A stretch of DNA of 64,000 nucleotides from assembly GCF_000716535.1 (NCBI RefSeq), contig NZ_JNWV01000035.1, positions 1 to 64,000 on the forward strand, read 5' to 3'. This stretch comes from Streptomyces flaveolus (GTDB taxonomy: Bacteria; Actinomycetota; Actinomycetes; Streptomycetales; Streptomycetaceae). Position numbers and translations under genes: made by a program. The first letter of the stretch is position 1. Every line of letters starts with the position of its first letter. A model generated the notes under the pieces. It had not been told where the DNA came from. It did no database searches and saw nothing but the letters and a program-made list of their open reading frames with translations. Of this stretch, positions 8,954-18,554 are shown piece by piece.

Positions 8954-9358
8954 GTGATCAAGAAGATTGTTGCCACTGCGGCCGTCGCCGCTTCCGCCAT
9001 GGGCGCCTCCGCCGCCGCGGCACCGCAGGCGCTGGCACTCGGGAACGACGACGGCCCGACCGTCGCGAACGGCAACGCGGGATGGCAGAACTACGGCAAC
9101 TCGGCCACGTACGGGAGCATGAGCCCGCAGATCGCCCTGATCCAGGGCTCTTTCAACAAGCCGTGCATCGCGGTGAACGACCTTCCGGCCTCCGTCGACG
9201 CGGCCATCGGCGGCGCGCTCCAGGATGTTCCGATCCTGTCGGACCACATGCAGCAGCAGTGCACCGAGAACTCCTCGAACGTCAAGCGCGACGGCGCGCT
9301 GGCGCACCTGCTGGAGGACGTGTCGATCCTGTCCGAGAACTCCGAGTCCGGTCGCTGA
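8954..9358 (+). CDS. Rodlin (RdlA/RdlB family), second copy
   Basis: A 134-residue rodlin, paralogous to the divergent neighbour over its whole length. The signal peptide ends near residue 27 (PQALALG). The mature part shares PTVANGN, SMSPQIALIQGSFNKPC, VPILSDHMQQQCTENSSN and LAHLLEDVSILS. Two cysteines are conserved in position with the other copy. GTG at 8954 is used because AAAGGA lies just before it. A strong hairpin terminator follows. The two rodlins imply that this strain makes patterned rodlets. Confidence 0.92.
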   Translation: MIKKIVATAAVAASAMGASAAAAPQALALGNDDGPTVANGNAGWQNYGNSATYGSMSPQIALIQGSFNKPCIAVNDLPASVDAAIGGALQDVPILSDHMQQQCTENSSNVKRDGALAHLLEDVSILSENSESGR

Positions 9359-9370
9359 TCCCGGTCCATG

Positions 9371-9402
9371 GAGCGGGCCGCCGAGTCCTCGGCGGCCCGC
9401 TC
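9371..9402. terminator. Strong bidirectional hairpin
   Basis: Perfect 15-base stem (9371-9385 with 9388-9402) around a 2-base spacer, between the convergent rodlin and acyl-CoA synthetase genes. It probably ends transcription from both sides. Confidence 0.75.
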
Positions 9403-9430
9403 CGGCGTTTCCACGGCCCCCGTCGGCGTG

Positions 9431-11353
9431 TCAGCGCTGGTACAGCGCCTCGATCTGCTTCGCGTACGCCGCCGTCACCGCGTGCCGCCTGACCTTCAGC
9501 GACGGGGTCAGCAGCCCGTTCTCCTCGGTGAACTCCCCCTCGACCAGCGCGAACGCGCGGATCGACTCGGCGCGGGAGACCGCCTCGTTGGCGTGGTCGA
9601 CCGCCTTCTGCACCTCGGCGCGCAGCCGCTCGTCACGGACCAGCGTGGACAGCGGGGTGTCCGGTGGCAGCTTCCGCACGGACAGCCAGTGGGCGACCGC
9701 CTCCGGATCGAGGGTGATCAGGGCGGCGACGAAGGGCCGGTTGTCGCCAACGACCAGGCACTGGCCGACGGGTGAGCGGCTGCGCAGCCGGTCCTCCAGG
9801 ACGGCCGGCGAGACGTTCTTGCCGCCGGAGGTGACGAGGATGTCCTTCTTGCGGCCGGTGATGCTGAGGTAGCCGTCGTCGTCCAGCGCGCCGAGGTCAC
9901 CGGTCGCGAACCAGCCGTCGTCCAGTACGGCGTCGGTGGCGGCCGGATCGTTCCAGTACGACGCGAAGACCACCCCGCCCTTGATCAGCACCTCCCCGTC
10001 GTCGGCGAGGCGCACGGCGACGCCGGGCACCGGCCGGCCGACCGTGCCGGGGCGGGGGCCGAGCGGGGGCACGATCGTGGCGGCGGCACTGGTCTCGGTC
10101 AGGCCGTAGCCCTCGTAGACGACGATGCCGGCCGCGAGGAAGAACAGGTTGAGGTCGCGGTCCAGCGGGGAGCCGCCGCTGATGGCGTACCGCATCCGGC
10201 CGCCCAGCTCCTTGCGGATGCGGCGGTAGACCAGCAGGTCGTACAGCGCCCAGGCGGCGTGGAGACCGGGTCCCGGGCCCTTGCCGGTGCCGAGGAACTT
10301 CCGCAGGTGGGCCTCGCCGAAGCGGACGGCGACGCGTTCGGCGCGGTCGAAGGAGGCGGCCCGGCCGAGTTTCTCCGCGGTGGCCCGTCCGGTGTCGTGG
10401 ATCTTCTCGAAGAGGTACGGCACCCCGACCAGGAAGGTGGGCCGGAACTCCTTGAGCGCGGGCCGCAGTTCGTCGGGTCTCACGCTCGGGAAGTGGCCGG
10501 TCTCGATGCGGGCCAGCAGGCAGGCGAGCTGGAGGGTGCGGCCGAGGATGTGGGCGAGCGGCAGGAAGAGCAGGGTGGAGGCGGCCTGGCCGGTGACGGC
10601 CTGGAAGACCGGGTGCAGCAGCTCGACGGTGCCCGCGGCCTCGGCGTGCAGGTTGGCGTGGGTGAGGACGCACCCCTTGGGCCGTCCGGTGGTGCCGGAG
10701 GTGTAGCAGAGGGTGGCGATGGTGTCGGGGCCGAGCGCCCCGCGCCGCTTGGCGAGTTCGTCGTCGGGCAGGTCCCGGCCGAGGACGGTGAGGTCGGCGA
10801 GGGCGTCCGCGTCGAGTTGCCACAGCCGGGGTGGGTGCGCGTGGCCGGCCGTGCCGGTGGTGACGGTGGCCGCGTTCGCGGCGGTCTCGGTGACGACGAA
10901 CCGGGCGCCGGAGTCGCGGACGATCCACTCGACCTGCTCGGCGGAGGAGGTCGGGTAGACCGGCACGGACTGGCCGCCGGCCGCCCAGATCGCGAAGTCC
11001 AGGACGGTCCACTCGTAGCGGGTGCGGGACATCACGGCGACCCTGCCGCCGGGTTCGAGCCCGGCGGCGATGAGCCCCTTGGCGACGGCGGCGACCTCGG
11101 CGGCGAAGGCGGCCGCCGTGACCGGGTGCCAGGCGCCGCCGCGGTCACGGCGGCGCAGCAGCACCGCGTCGGGGGTCTCGGCCGCGTGCGTGAACGGCAG
11201 GTCGGCCAGGGAACCGGAGGTGAGCGGAGGAGCCAGGGGGGCTGCGCGCACCTCGCGGACCGCGCCCGTGGCGTCCCGGACGATCTCCACCGCTGCGCGG
11301 TCCGCGAGATCGGTGCGCTGCCGTGCCCGTTTCAGATCCCTGCGTACGCCCAT
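9431..11353 (-). CDS. Long-chain acyl-CoA synthetase (AMP-forming)
   Basis: A 640-residue member of the ANL adenylating superfamily, activating long-chain fatty acids to CoA thioesters with ATP. The phosphate-binding motif YTSGTTGRPKG is clear, followed by FLPLAHILGRT, YEGYGLTE (A5 core), TGDLG and the C-terminal hinge plus ITGRKKDILVTSGGKN. Length fits the FadD15-like group of cytoplasmic actinobacterial enzymes. Adjacent to the rodlins but convergent with them, so no functional link is implied. Its promoter lies right of 11353; the stretch just upstream is AT-richer than its surroundings. Confidence 0.9.
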   Translation of the reverse strand: MGVRRDLKRARQRTDLADRAAVEIVRDATGAVREVRAAPLAPPLTSGSLADLPFTHAAETPDAVLLRRRDRGGAWHPVTAAAFAAEVAAVAKGLIAAGLEPGGRVAVMSRTRYEWTVLDFAIWAAGGQSVPVYPTSSAEQVEWIVRDSGARFVVTETAANAATVTTGTAGHAHPPRLWQLDADALADLTVLGRDLPDDELAKRRGALGPDTIATLCYTSGTTGRPKGCVLTHANLHAEAAGTVELLHPVFQAVTGQAASTLLFLPLAHILGRTLQLACLLARIETGHFPSVRPDELRPALKEFRPTFLVGVPYLFEKIHDTGRATAEKLGRAASFDRAERVAVRFGEAHLRKFLGTGKGPGPGLHAAWALYDLLVYRRIRKELGGRMRYAISGGSPLDRDLNLFFLAAGIVVYEGYGLTETSAAATIVPPLGPRPGTVGRPVPGVAVRLADDGEVLIKGGVVFASYWNDPAATDAVLDDGWFATGDLGALDDDGYLSITGRKKDILVTSGGKNVSPAVLEDRLRSRSPVGQCLVVGDNRPFVAALITLDPEAVAHWLSVRKLPPDTPLSTLVRDERLRAEVQKAVDHANEAVSRAESIRAFALVEGEFTEENGLLTPSLKVRRHAVTAAYAKQIEALYQR

Positions 11354-11459
11354 GACGGCTCCCGGTGGCGGTGCGTGGCCTGCCCAAGGTTCTTACTGAA
11401 GGGTAAACTTACTCACAAGTAAGGAAAGGTCAATGGGGCCCGCAGGGACCGTTCGGCGT

Positions 11460-12950
11460 TCACTCCACGGGCTCGGTGCCGCCGGCCTGGCGGAGGGCGT
11501 CGGCGAGGCCGCGTACGTCGGTGTCCTCGGTGGTGACGGCCAGCCCGGCTGCCCTGCGGGCGAGGCCGGTCAGGCTGGGGGCGCCGGGGAGGGCCGGGCG
11601 GTCCGAGGAACCGGTGCGCAGGGCGTCGGCGAAGTACGCGGCGACCGCGGTGACCTGGAAGCGGGGGCTCGCCCGCCAGACCGAGCCGGCCAGGGCCCCG
11701 GTCTCCAAGGCGCCCGACGCCTCGTGCGGGTCGCGGGTCTCAGGGTCGAGCCAGCGGACGGTGGCCGTGGCGAGGTGACCGCGGGCACCGTGCCGGGTGT
11801 GGACGGCGTACAGGGCGGTGACGGTGTGGCCGGGGCCGACCTCGCCGCCGTCGACCCGGTCGTCGCGGAAGTCCTCGTCGGCGACCTTGCGGTCGTCGTA
11901 GCCGATGAGGCGGAAGTCGATGACGGTGTGCGGGTCGAAAGCGACCTGGGCCTTCGCGTCCCGGGCGGTCAGCTCGATGTTGCGCGGGAGCTGACCGGCG
12001 AAGACCTTGTCGGCCTCGCCGGGATCGGAGACGTACACGGTGTGGCCGTCACCCCGGTCGGCGAGGCGCTCCATGAGGGAGTCGCCGTACGTGCTGCCGA
12101 CGCCGACGCCGAAGAGGGTGATGCCGTGTTCCCGGCGGGCGTCGTCGATCCGGCGCAGGATCGCGTCCGCGCTGGTCTCGCCCGTGTTGGCGAGGGCGTC
12201 GGAGACGAGGACGACCCGGTTGGTGGCCCCCTTGCGGGCGCCCTCCACGGCGGTGGCGTAGCCCTCCTCGACACCCGCGCCGAGGTTGGTGGAATTCTCG
12301 GCCTCCAGGCTGTCGATGGCGTCGCGGACCGTGCCGCGGTGGCCGCCCAGCCGGGTCATCGGCAGCACGGTCTCGGCGTCCTCGCTGAAGGTGACCAGGG
12401 CGACGGAGTCGTCGTCGCGCAGCCGGTCCGTCAGGGTGGTCAGGGCGTGCTGGGCGAGGTCCAGGCGACCGGGTTCGCCCATGGAGCCGGAGATGTCGAT
12501 GACGAAGGTGAGCGCGGCGGGCGGGCGGTGCGCGTCCGGCGCGGCGGGCCGGGTGGCGAGGCCGACCCGGACCAGGGACCAGTCCGGCTCGCCGGTGCGG
12601 GCGCCGTCGACGGTGACCGTGAAGCCATTGCCGTCGGGCCGCCGGTAGTCCTGGCGGAAGCTGTTGACGAACTCCTCGGGCCGCACGGTCCGCGGATCGG
12701 GCCTGCGGCCTTCGGCGAGGGTGCGGCGGGCGTAGGCGTAGGACGCGGTGTCGACGTCCAGCGCGAAGGTGGACAGCCGGCCGCCGGCGTCCTCCCGCAC
12801 CGCGTCGGGCCCGCCGCCGCGGGCCTTGCCGTCGGCCGTCCGCGCGGCGCCGCCCCCGCTGCAGGCCGTCAGCAGCAGTCCGCCCGCCGCCGTGAGCGCG
12901 AGCAGCGCCCGCCGTGCCCGCCGTATCCGGTGATCCCCGTACCGCTCCAT
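11460..12950 (-). CDS. VWA-domain lipoprotein (YfbK-like)
   Basis: A 496-residue predicted lipoprotein. The N-terminus has a signal helix ending in a lipobox LLLTACSGG (Cys about residue 29). A YfbK-type N-terminal region (STFALDVDTASYAYARR, EEFVNSF) precedes a von Willebrand A domain with an intact MIDAS motif FVIDISGSMG, and a C-terminal region of the DUF3520 kind follows. It probably binds a partner or metal-dependent ligand on the outer membrane face; the specific role is unknown. ATG at 12950 is chosen for the GGAGGA just before it. Confidence 0.8.
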   Translation of the reverse strand: MERYGDHRIRRARRALLALTAAGGLLLTACSGGGAARTADGKARGGGPDAVREDAGGRLSTFALDVDTASYAYARRTLAEGRRPDPRTVRPEEFVNSFRQDYRRPDGNGFTVTVDGARTGEPDWSLVRVGLATRPAAPDAHRPPAALTFVIDISGSMGEPGRLDLAQHALTTLTDRLRDDDSVALVTFSEDAETVLPMTRLGGHRGTVRDAIDSLEAENSTNLGAGVEEGYATAVEGARKGATNRVVLVSDALANTGETSADAILRRIDDARREHGITLFGVGVGSTYGDSLMERLADRGDGHTVYVSDPGEADKVFAGQLPRNIELTARDAKAQVAFDPHTVIDFRLIGYDDRKVADEDFRDDRVDGGEVGPGHTVTALYAVHTRHGARGHLATATVRWLDPETRDPHEASGALETGALAGSVWRASPRFQVTAVAAYFADALRTGSSDRPALPGAPSLTGLARRAAGLAVTTEDTDVRGLADALRQAGGTEPVE

Positions 12951-13108
12951 CTGGTCCTCCCCGTCAGCCGGTTGGCGTCGGACATGTGCGTCCGCTGCCG
13001 ACTGTGACGGGGCAGAGGCCCGGAACGTGCGTCCCGGGGAGTTGCGGATGGATCTCGAACCGGCCACGACGGCGGCCGGCCGTGACCGGTGAGTGACGCG
13101 CCGGTGAC

Positions 13109-13963
13109 CTACGAGACGACGTCCTTGCGGGCGAAACCGCGGAAGGCCAGGGCGAACAGCACCAGGGCGTACGTTATGGAGAGCGCGGTGCCCTGGATCA
13201 TGCCGGACCACTCGGGACGGGGCTGGACGGCGTCGGCCCACGCGAACTGCCAGTGCGCGGGCAGGAAGTCACGCCAGTGGCCGAGGGCGGTGACGGCGTC
13301 CAGGACGTTTCCCACGATGGTCAGGCCGACCGCGCCGCCGACCGCGCCGAGCGGGGCGTCCGTCCTGGTCGACAGCCAGAACGCCAGCGCGGCGGTGACC
13401 AGCTGGGACACGAAGATGTACGCCACGGCCACCAGGAGCCGCTGGGCCGCCGTACCCGTGTCCAGCGCGCCGCCGGTCGGTATCTCCAGCGGGCCCCAGC
13501 CGTAGGCGGCCGTGCCGGCGGCGAGCGCCACGAGCGGCAGCAGCACCATCGCGGCGAGGCTCATCCCGAGTGCCACCACGAGCTTGGACCACAGCAGCCG
13601 GGCCCTGGGCACCGGCGCGGCGAGCAGATAGCGCAGCGAGGACCAGCTCGCCTCGGAGGCGACCGTGTCCCCGCAGAACAGGGCGACCGGGATCACCAGC
13701 AGGAAACCCGCCGAGACGAAGAGGTTCACGGCGGCGAAGTTGGCGCCGGAGGCGGTGGCCGTGTCCATCAGGGTGACCTGGTTGTTCCGGCCGCCCGGGT
13801 CGCCGCCGATCGCGAAGGCGATCAGCAGCACGAACGGCAGTACGGCCAGGATGGCGCCCATGACCAGCGTGCGGCGCCGCTTGAGCTGGCGGACCAGCTC
13901 GACCCGCAGCGGCAGGGTGCGCCCCGCCTGATAGCCGGAGGCGACCTCGGTGAGCGTGCTCAT
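13109..13963 (-). CDS. ABC transporter permease
   Basis: A 284-residue membrane protein with about six hydrophobic segments, of the ABC-2 exporter permease type. It has a basic cytoplasmic N-terminus before the first helix and SEASWSSLRYLLAAPVPRARLLWSK, a common loop of this family that follows the second helix. Its ATG overlaps the stop of the upstream hydrolase-ATPase gene by four bases (ATGA), so the two are translationally coupled and very likely form one exporter. The substrate is unknown. Confidence 0.85.
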   Translation of the reverse strand: MSTLTEVASGYQAGRTLPLRVELVRQLKRRRTLVMGAILAVLPFVLLIAFAIGGDPGGRNNQVTLMDTATASGANFAAVNLFVSAGFLLVIPVALFCGDTVASEASWSSLRYLLAAPVPRARLLWSKLVVALGMSLAAMVLLPLVALAAGTAAYGWGPLEIPTGGALDTGTAAQRLLVAVAYIFVSQLVTAALAFWLSTRTDAPLGAVGGAVGLTIVGNVLDAVTALGHWRDFLPAHWQFAWADAVQPRPEWSGMIQGTALSITYALVLFALAFRGFARKDVVS

Positions 13964-16608
13964 GCGGAACCTCCGATCAGGGTGAGGAAGGCGTCTTCCA
14001 GGCGGCGGTGCGGGCCGACGGAGGCGACGGGCACCTCCAGCCGCACCAGTTCCACGACCAGTCGCTCGGCGGTGCCGCCGGGTTCCAGCCGGATCAGCAG
14101 CCCGTCGTCGGTGCGCACGGCGGAGGCGACGCCGTCCAGCGCGCCCACCTTCTCCACCACCGGCTCCTGCACCGGTACGGCGGTGCCGACCAGCAGGGTG
14201 TCGCCGGAGCCGACGATCTCCCGGACCGGGCCCGCCTGCACCAGCCGGCCGCGGTCCATCACCACCAGGTGGGTGCAGGACTGCTCCACCTCGGCGAGGA
14301 GATGGCTGGAGACGATCACCGTGCGGCCGGCGGCCGCGTAGCGGATCATCACCTCGCGCATCTCGCGGATCTGGGGCGGGTCCAGGCCGTTGGTGGGCTC
14401 GTCCAGGATGAGGAGGTCGGGCAGGCCGAGCATGGCCTGGGCGATGGCGAGGCGCTGGCGCATGCCCTGCGAGTACGTGCGGACCGCGCGGGCGAGCGCG
14501 TCGCCGAGCCCGGCGATCTCCAGGGCCTCGTCCAGGCGGGCGTCCTCGGGCGGGCGGCCGGTGGCCCGCCAGTACAGCTCCAGGTTCTCCCGGCCGGACA
14601 GGTGGGGCAGGAAGCCGGCGCCCTCCACGAACGCGCCGACCCGGGAGAGCACCGACGCGCCGGGCCGGATGGCGTGGCCGAAGACGCGGATCTCGCCGGC
14701 GTCCGGCCGGATGAGGCCCATCAGCATGCGCAGGGTGGTGGTCTTGCCCGCGCCGTTCGGTCCGAGCAGGCCGAGGACCTGGCCCTTCTCCACCCGGAAG
14801 GAGAGGTCCCGGACGGCGTACCGGTCGGTGGAGCCGGCGTAGCGCTTGCTCAGGTCCGTGATCACCAGCGGGACCTCGGCCAGCTCGGGGTCGGGGGCGG
14901 GGGCGGCCGTCCGGCGGCGCGTGGTGAGCAGCAGGGCGAGGGCGGCGGCCGCGCCGGCCACGGGCAGCCACCAGACCCAGGCCGGCAGGGGCGCGGCGGC
15001 GGTGGCGACGGAGGGGGCCGTCGGCACGCTCAGGTCTCCCTTCAGGGAGACGGTGTAGGTGGCCGGGGCGGCCGGGGAGGCGTAGCCGAGGTCGGTGGAG
15101 GCGAGGACCAGGCGGAGCCGGTGGCCCTTCTGCACCTCGTGGTCGATCGCCGGGAGCGTGACGGTGACGTCCTTGCCCGTCTTGGCGCCGGTCACCCGGA
15201 AGGGGGCGACGAGCTGGGCGGGCAGCACCTGGCGGGTGCCGTCGGGGCCGACGTCGTAGACCTTGCCGAACAGGACGGCGTCGTCGCGGGTGGAGGTGAT
15301 GTGCACCGTGGCGGTCGGGGTGCCGGTGATGCGCAGGTCGCTGGTGAGCGGCGCCGAGTCGAACCGCGCGGACTGGCCGGGGAAGTCCAGGGAGACGCCG
15401 ACGCCGAGCGCGGAGAGCTGGGCGAGGCCGCCGCCGCCGAGGCCGGGCAGCGCGGAGACGCCGGGCGGGCTGGCCCCGGCCGGGTTGGCGACGCGCTGCG
15501 TGCCGCCGGTGAGGGCGATGGCGCGTGGATGGTCGCGCAGGCCGGGATAGGCGGCGGCGCTCGCGCCGCGCAGCCGGGCGGTGCCGTCGGTGGAGTCGAC
15601 GCCACCGGTGCGGGTGATCCGGAAGGCCGGGCCGGTGTCGGTGCCCTTGTCGCCCTTGAGGTACCGGTCGAACCAGGCACGCACGCGTGCCTCGACCCGG
15701 CTCGTCTCCATGTCGCCGCCGTCGTGCCCGCCGGCGATCCAGTCGACGTCGACCGGGGCGCCGTTCGCGCGGATCGCCTTCTCGGCCGCGTCGGCCTGGC
15801 CGAGGGGGAACAGGGAGTCCGTCTGCCCCTGCACCAGCAGCGTGGGCACCTTGATGCGGTCGCCGACCGCCGACGGCGAGCGTTCCTCCAGCAGCTTCCG
15901 GGCGGCCGGGTCCGGGGTGCCGGACTCGGCGACCCGGTCGTACATCCGGCACAGCGCCGGCTCGAACTTTCCGCAGCCACCGCCGGTGTTGACGAAGACG
16001 CCGGCCCACAGCTTCTTGAACACGTCGTTCGGGAACAGGGCGTCCGCGAGGTTCCAGTAGGTGATGGCCGGGGCGATGGCGTCGACCCGGTGGTCGTGTC
16101 CGGCGGCGAGCAGGGAGATCGCGCCGCCGTAGGAGCCGCCGGCCAGGCCCACGCGCGGGTCGCCGGGTTTGTCCAGCAGCACCTGGGGCTGCCGGGCCAG
16201 CCAGTCGATGAGCCGGGAGACGTCGGCGACCTCGCCCTTCGGGTCGTTGAGTCCGATCTTCCCGGTCGACCTGCCGAAGCCGCGCGCGGACCAGGTCAGG
16301 ACCGCGTACCCGTCCCGGGCGAGGTCCTCGGCCTGCCGGCGCATGTCGTCCTTGCTGCCGCCGAAGCCGTGGGCGAGCAGGACGGCGGGGTGCCGGCCGG
16401 TGCCGGCCGGGGTGAAGTACGAGGTGTCCAGTCGCACCCCGTCGACCGCCATCACCTGGTCGCTGCGGCGCACGGCCCGCGGGTCGTCGGAGGCGACGGC
16501 CGCCGTCCACGTGCCGGCGCCGGCGAGCACCACGACGGCGGCCGCGGCGGCGGTGAGCCGACGGGGCCGCCGCAGCGGGTTCCGCAGGGCGGGCAGTCGA
16601 AGATCCAT
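13960..16608 (-). CDS. Alpha/beta-hydrolase fused to an ABC transporter ATPase
   Basis: An 882-residue protein with two unlike halves. Residues 1-40 hold a basic start and one membrane helix. Residues about 45-530 form an S15/X-Pro dipeptidyl-peptidase-like hydrolase: AVLLAHGFGGSK, nucleophile Ser159 in AGGSYGG, a late GGHDGGD His motif, and a C-terminal beta-jelly-roll-like part. A second helix lies near 545-565 (WVWWLPVAGAAAALALLL). The last 300 residues are an ABC ATPase with Walker A GPNGAGKTT, YSQGMRQRLAIAQ signature, LLILDEPTNGLD and a switch His. The two helices would place the hydrolase outside and the ATPase inside. It is coupled to the permease gene by an ATGA overlap. Confidence 0.85.
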   Translation of the reverse strand: MDLRLPALRNPLRRPRRLTAAAAAVVVLAGAGTWTAAVASDDPRAVRRSDQVMAVDGVRLDTSYFTPAGTGRHPAVLLAHGFGGSKDDMRRQAEDLARDGYAVLTWSARGFGRSTGKIGLNDPKGEVADVSRLIDWLARQPQVLLDKPGDPRVGLAGGSYGGAISLLAAGHDHRVDAIAPAITYWNLADALFPNDVFKKLWAGVFVNTGGGCGKFEPALCRMYDRVAESGTPDPAARKLLEERSPSAVGDRIKVPTLLVQGQTDSLFPLGQADAAEKAIRANGAPVDVDWIAGGHDGGDMETSRVEARVRAWFDRYLKGDKGTDTGPAFRITRTGGVDSTDGTARLRGASAAAYPGLRDHPRAIALTGGTQRVANPAGASPPGVSALPGLGGGGLAQLSALGVGVSLDFPGQSARFDSAPLTSDLRITGTPTATVHITSTRDDAVLFGKVYDVGPDGTRQVLPAQLVAPFRVTGAKTGKDVTVTLPAIDHEVQKGHRLRLVLASTDLGYASPAAPATYTVSLKGDLSVPTAPSVATAAAPLPAWVWWLPVAGAAAALALLLTTRRRTAAPAPDPELAEVPLVITDLSKRYAGSTDRYAVRDLSFRVEKGQVLGLLGPNGAGKTTTLRMLMGLIRPDAGEIRVFGHAIRPGASVLSRVGAFVEGAGFLPHLSGRENLELYWRATGRPPEDARLDEALEIAGLGDALARAVRTYSQGMRQRLAIAQAMLGLPDLLILDEPTNGLDPPQIREMREVMIRYAAAGRTVIVSSHLLAEVEQSCTHLVVMDRGRLVQAGPVREIVGSGDTLLVGTAVPVQEPVVEKVGALDGVASAVRTDDGLLIRLEPGGTAERLVVELVRLEVPVASVGPHRRLEDAFLTLIGGSA

Positions 16609-16660
16609 GTGTCAACGGTACGGGCCGCCACTGACAAGCGCTGCCGACCTGGGGTTGAAC

Positions 16661-16692
16661 GGCGGACCCTCCCCTGGGAGTACGGGTCCGCC
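16661..16692. terminator. Hairpin terminator
   Basis: Nine-base inverted repeat GGCGGACCC / GGGTCCGCC with a 14-base loop, just beyond the stop of the APC permease gene and upstream of the hydrolase-ATPase gene. Confidence 0.55.
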
Positions 16693-16729
16693 CTCTTCTA
16701 CCGCGACCGTGGTACGGCCACCGGCTGGG

Positions 16730-18121
16730 TCAGGCCTGGGCGTCCTCCGGGATCGACACCAGCCAGTGGGTGTCACGGCGCGGGCGCAGGTACAGGGCCC
16801 AGTACAGCGTCGCCGCGGCGGTGATGCCGCCGGTCCACAGCAGGTAGCTCGTCTCCTGCTGGGTCAGGATGTAGGCCAGGACGGCGATGAGCAGGACCGG
16901 CACCGCGGGCCACAGCGGCATCCGCCAGGCGGCCGTGTGCTTGTGGGAGCCGCGGCGGGCGAGCAGGGCGGCGACCGCGACGAGCAGGTACATGCCGGTC
17001 ACCGAGACGCCGGTGACGCCGTACAGGGTGTCCAGGTTGACGAAGCAGAGCACCGCGCCGGGGACACCGACCGCGAGGGTGGCGACCCAGGGGGAGCCGA
17101 AGCGGCCGAGCTTGGAGAAGACGGTGTTGACCGGGCCGGGCCAGGCCTTGTCGCGGGCCGAGGCGAACAGGACGCGCGAGTTCTGGATGACCATGACGAT
17201 GCCCGCGTTGATGATCGCGAGGGCCACGCAGAGGCTGACGAAGGTGCCGACCGCGGAGTTGGACCAGGCGGTGACCATGGAGCTGATGTCGCCGCCGGTG
17301 AGTTCCTTCAGGTCGGAGGCGCCCATGGTGATGGCGGCGACCGGCACGAGGATGACCACGGTGGAGATGGCGAGGGTGGCGAGGACCGTCCGGGCGACGT
17401 TGCGGCGCGGGTTCTCCAGTTCCTCGGAGAGGTAGACGGCGGTGGAGAAGCCCTGGGTGACGAAGAGGGCGATGGCGAGGCCCGAGACGATCAGCATGGC
17501 CGTCACGGTGTCCGTGTGACCGTGGGCGCCGGCCACCTGCATCGAGACCAGGCTGCCCACCCCGCGGTGGCTGTGCGAGAAGCCCAGCAGGGCGACGACC
17601 CCGGCGGCGATGACTTCCAGGACCAGGAAGATGCCGGTGATCCAGGCGTTGGCGCGCAGGTCCAGCAGGCCGGCGAGGGTGGCCAGCAGCATCACTCCGG
17701 CGCCCGTCATGGACGGGTCCAGGTGGACGATGGGGGCGAGGTAGTCCGCGGTGCCCATCGCGATGACCGGGGGCACGATCATCACGACCAGCAGGGAGAG
17801 CACGAAGACCAGCCAGCCCGCGAGGCGCCCGGCCATCGTGGAGACCATGGCGTACTCGCCGCCCGCGCTGGGGATCAGCGTGCCCAGCTCGGAGTAGCAG
17901 AACGCCACGGCGATACAGAGGAGCGAGCCGATGGCGATCGTCAGGGCGGTCGCGGTGCCGAGGGAACCGAACAGGTCGGGGACGACGACGAAGAGCGTGG
18001 AGGCGGGCGTGACGCAGGACAGCGTCAGCAGAGTGCCGCCGACGACACCGATGGAACGCTTCAGCCCCGGTGCGGGGGCCGTCGCGGTGTCTACCACGGA
18101 CTTCTGGAGCGTGTCGGTCAT
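16730..18121 (-). CDS. APC-superfamily amino acid permease
   Basis: A 463-residue transporter with about twelve hydrophobic segments. The opening LKRSIGVVGGTLLTLSCVTPASTLF and the early stretch SAGGEYAMVSTMAGRLAGWLV are typical of the APC family amino acid/polyamine permeases. FVTQGFSTAVYLSEELENPRRNVARTV is the usual helix 6-7 region. Substrate cannot be inferred. The ATG at 18121 is the first Met that fits family N-termini; the open frame extends 132 bases further upstream without a better start. Confidence 0.85.
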   Translation of the reverse strand: MTDTLQKSVVDTATAPAPGLKRSIGVVGGTLLTLSCVTPASTLFVVVPDLFGSLGTATALTIAIGSLLCIAVAFCYSELGTLIPSAGGEYAMVSTMAGRLAGWLVFVLSLLVVMIVPPVIAMGTADYLAPIVHLDPSMTGAGVMLLATLAGLLDLRANAWITGIFLVLEVIAAGVVALLGFSHSHRGVGSLVSMQVAGAHGHTDTVTAMLIVSGLAIALFVTQGFSTAVYLSEELENPRRNVARTVLATLAISTVVILVPVAAITMGASDLKELTGGDISSMVTAWSNSAVGTFVSLCVALAIINAGIVMVIQNSRVLFASARDKAWPGPVNTVFSKLGRFGSPWVATLAVGVPGAVLCFVNLDTLYGVTGVSVTGMYLLVAVAALLARRGSHKHTAAWRMPLWPAVPVLLIAVLAYILTQQETSYLLWTGGITAAATLYWALYLRPRRDTHWLVSIPEDAQA

Positions 18122-18554
18122 ACGGCGGTTCCGTTCGACGTGAGCGGCTGCGGGTGGGGTCGGGAGCGCTATCGCCTCCGGCGGATCGTCGTACGTTCGT
18201 CTCGTCCGCTCCCGGCGCTGCATAGAGAACCCCGACGAAAACCGCCACGTCAATGGCCGTTTACCTTCGGAATCCGCACATCCGGATGACCGTTCGCTGC
18301 ATCACTTTCCCAGGCTGTGACGCCCTATAGGTGCATCCATCAAGCTCCTCGCGGATGTGATCTTGCTTTTGAAGGTCATCTGCTCGCAATCCCTTCGTCA
18401 CCCGTTTCGTCCACGCTGAACGGGAACCGCAGCCAAGGTTGCAAAAAAATGTCAGCCGTCCGGAATCCGGACGGGTAAACCGGTCGCGTCCATGTCAGTG
18501 GTGGCGGATAGAGTGCGCCCCGGACAGCAGACGGACAGCTCTCGGGGTGGGGAC
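18122..18554. other. Divergent intergenic region with one palindromic hairpin
   Basis: This 433-base gap separates the permease (leftward) and a lipoprotein gene (rightward) and must carry both promoters. A perfect hairpin CCGTCCGG aat CCGGACGG lies at 18456-18474; on the minus strand a run of seven T follows a few bases later, so it could terminate leftward transcripts. No gene or known operator was recognised. Confidence 0.4.

Noticed and set aside
10259..11422. Long plus-strand open frame opposite the acyl-CoA synthetase
   Set aside because: Antisense shadow with repetitive Gly/Val/Asp composition and no ribosome site.
14008..16824. 938-residue plus-strand open frame opposite the hydrolase-ATPase fusion
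   Set aside because: Antisense shadow; no domain, low-complexity composition.
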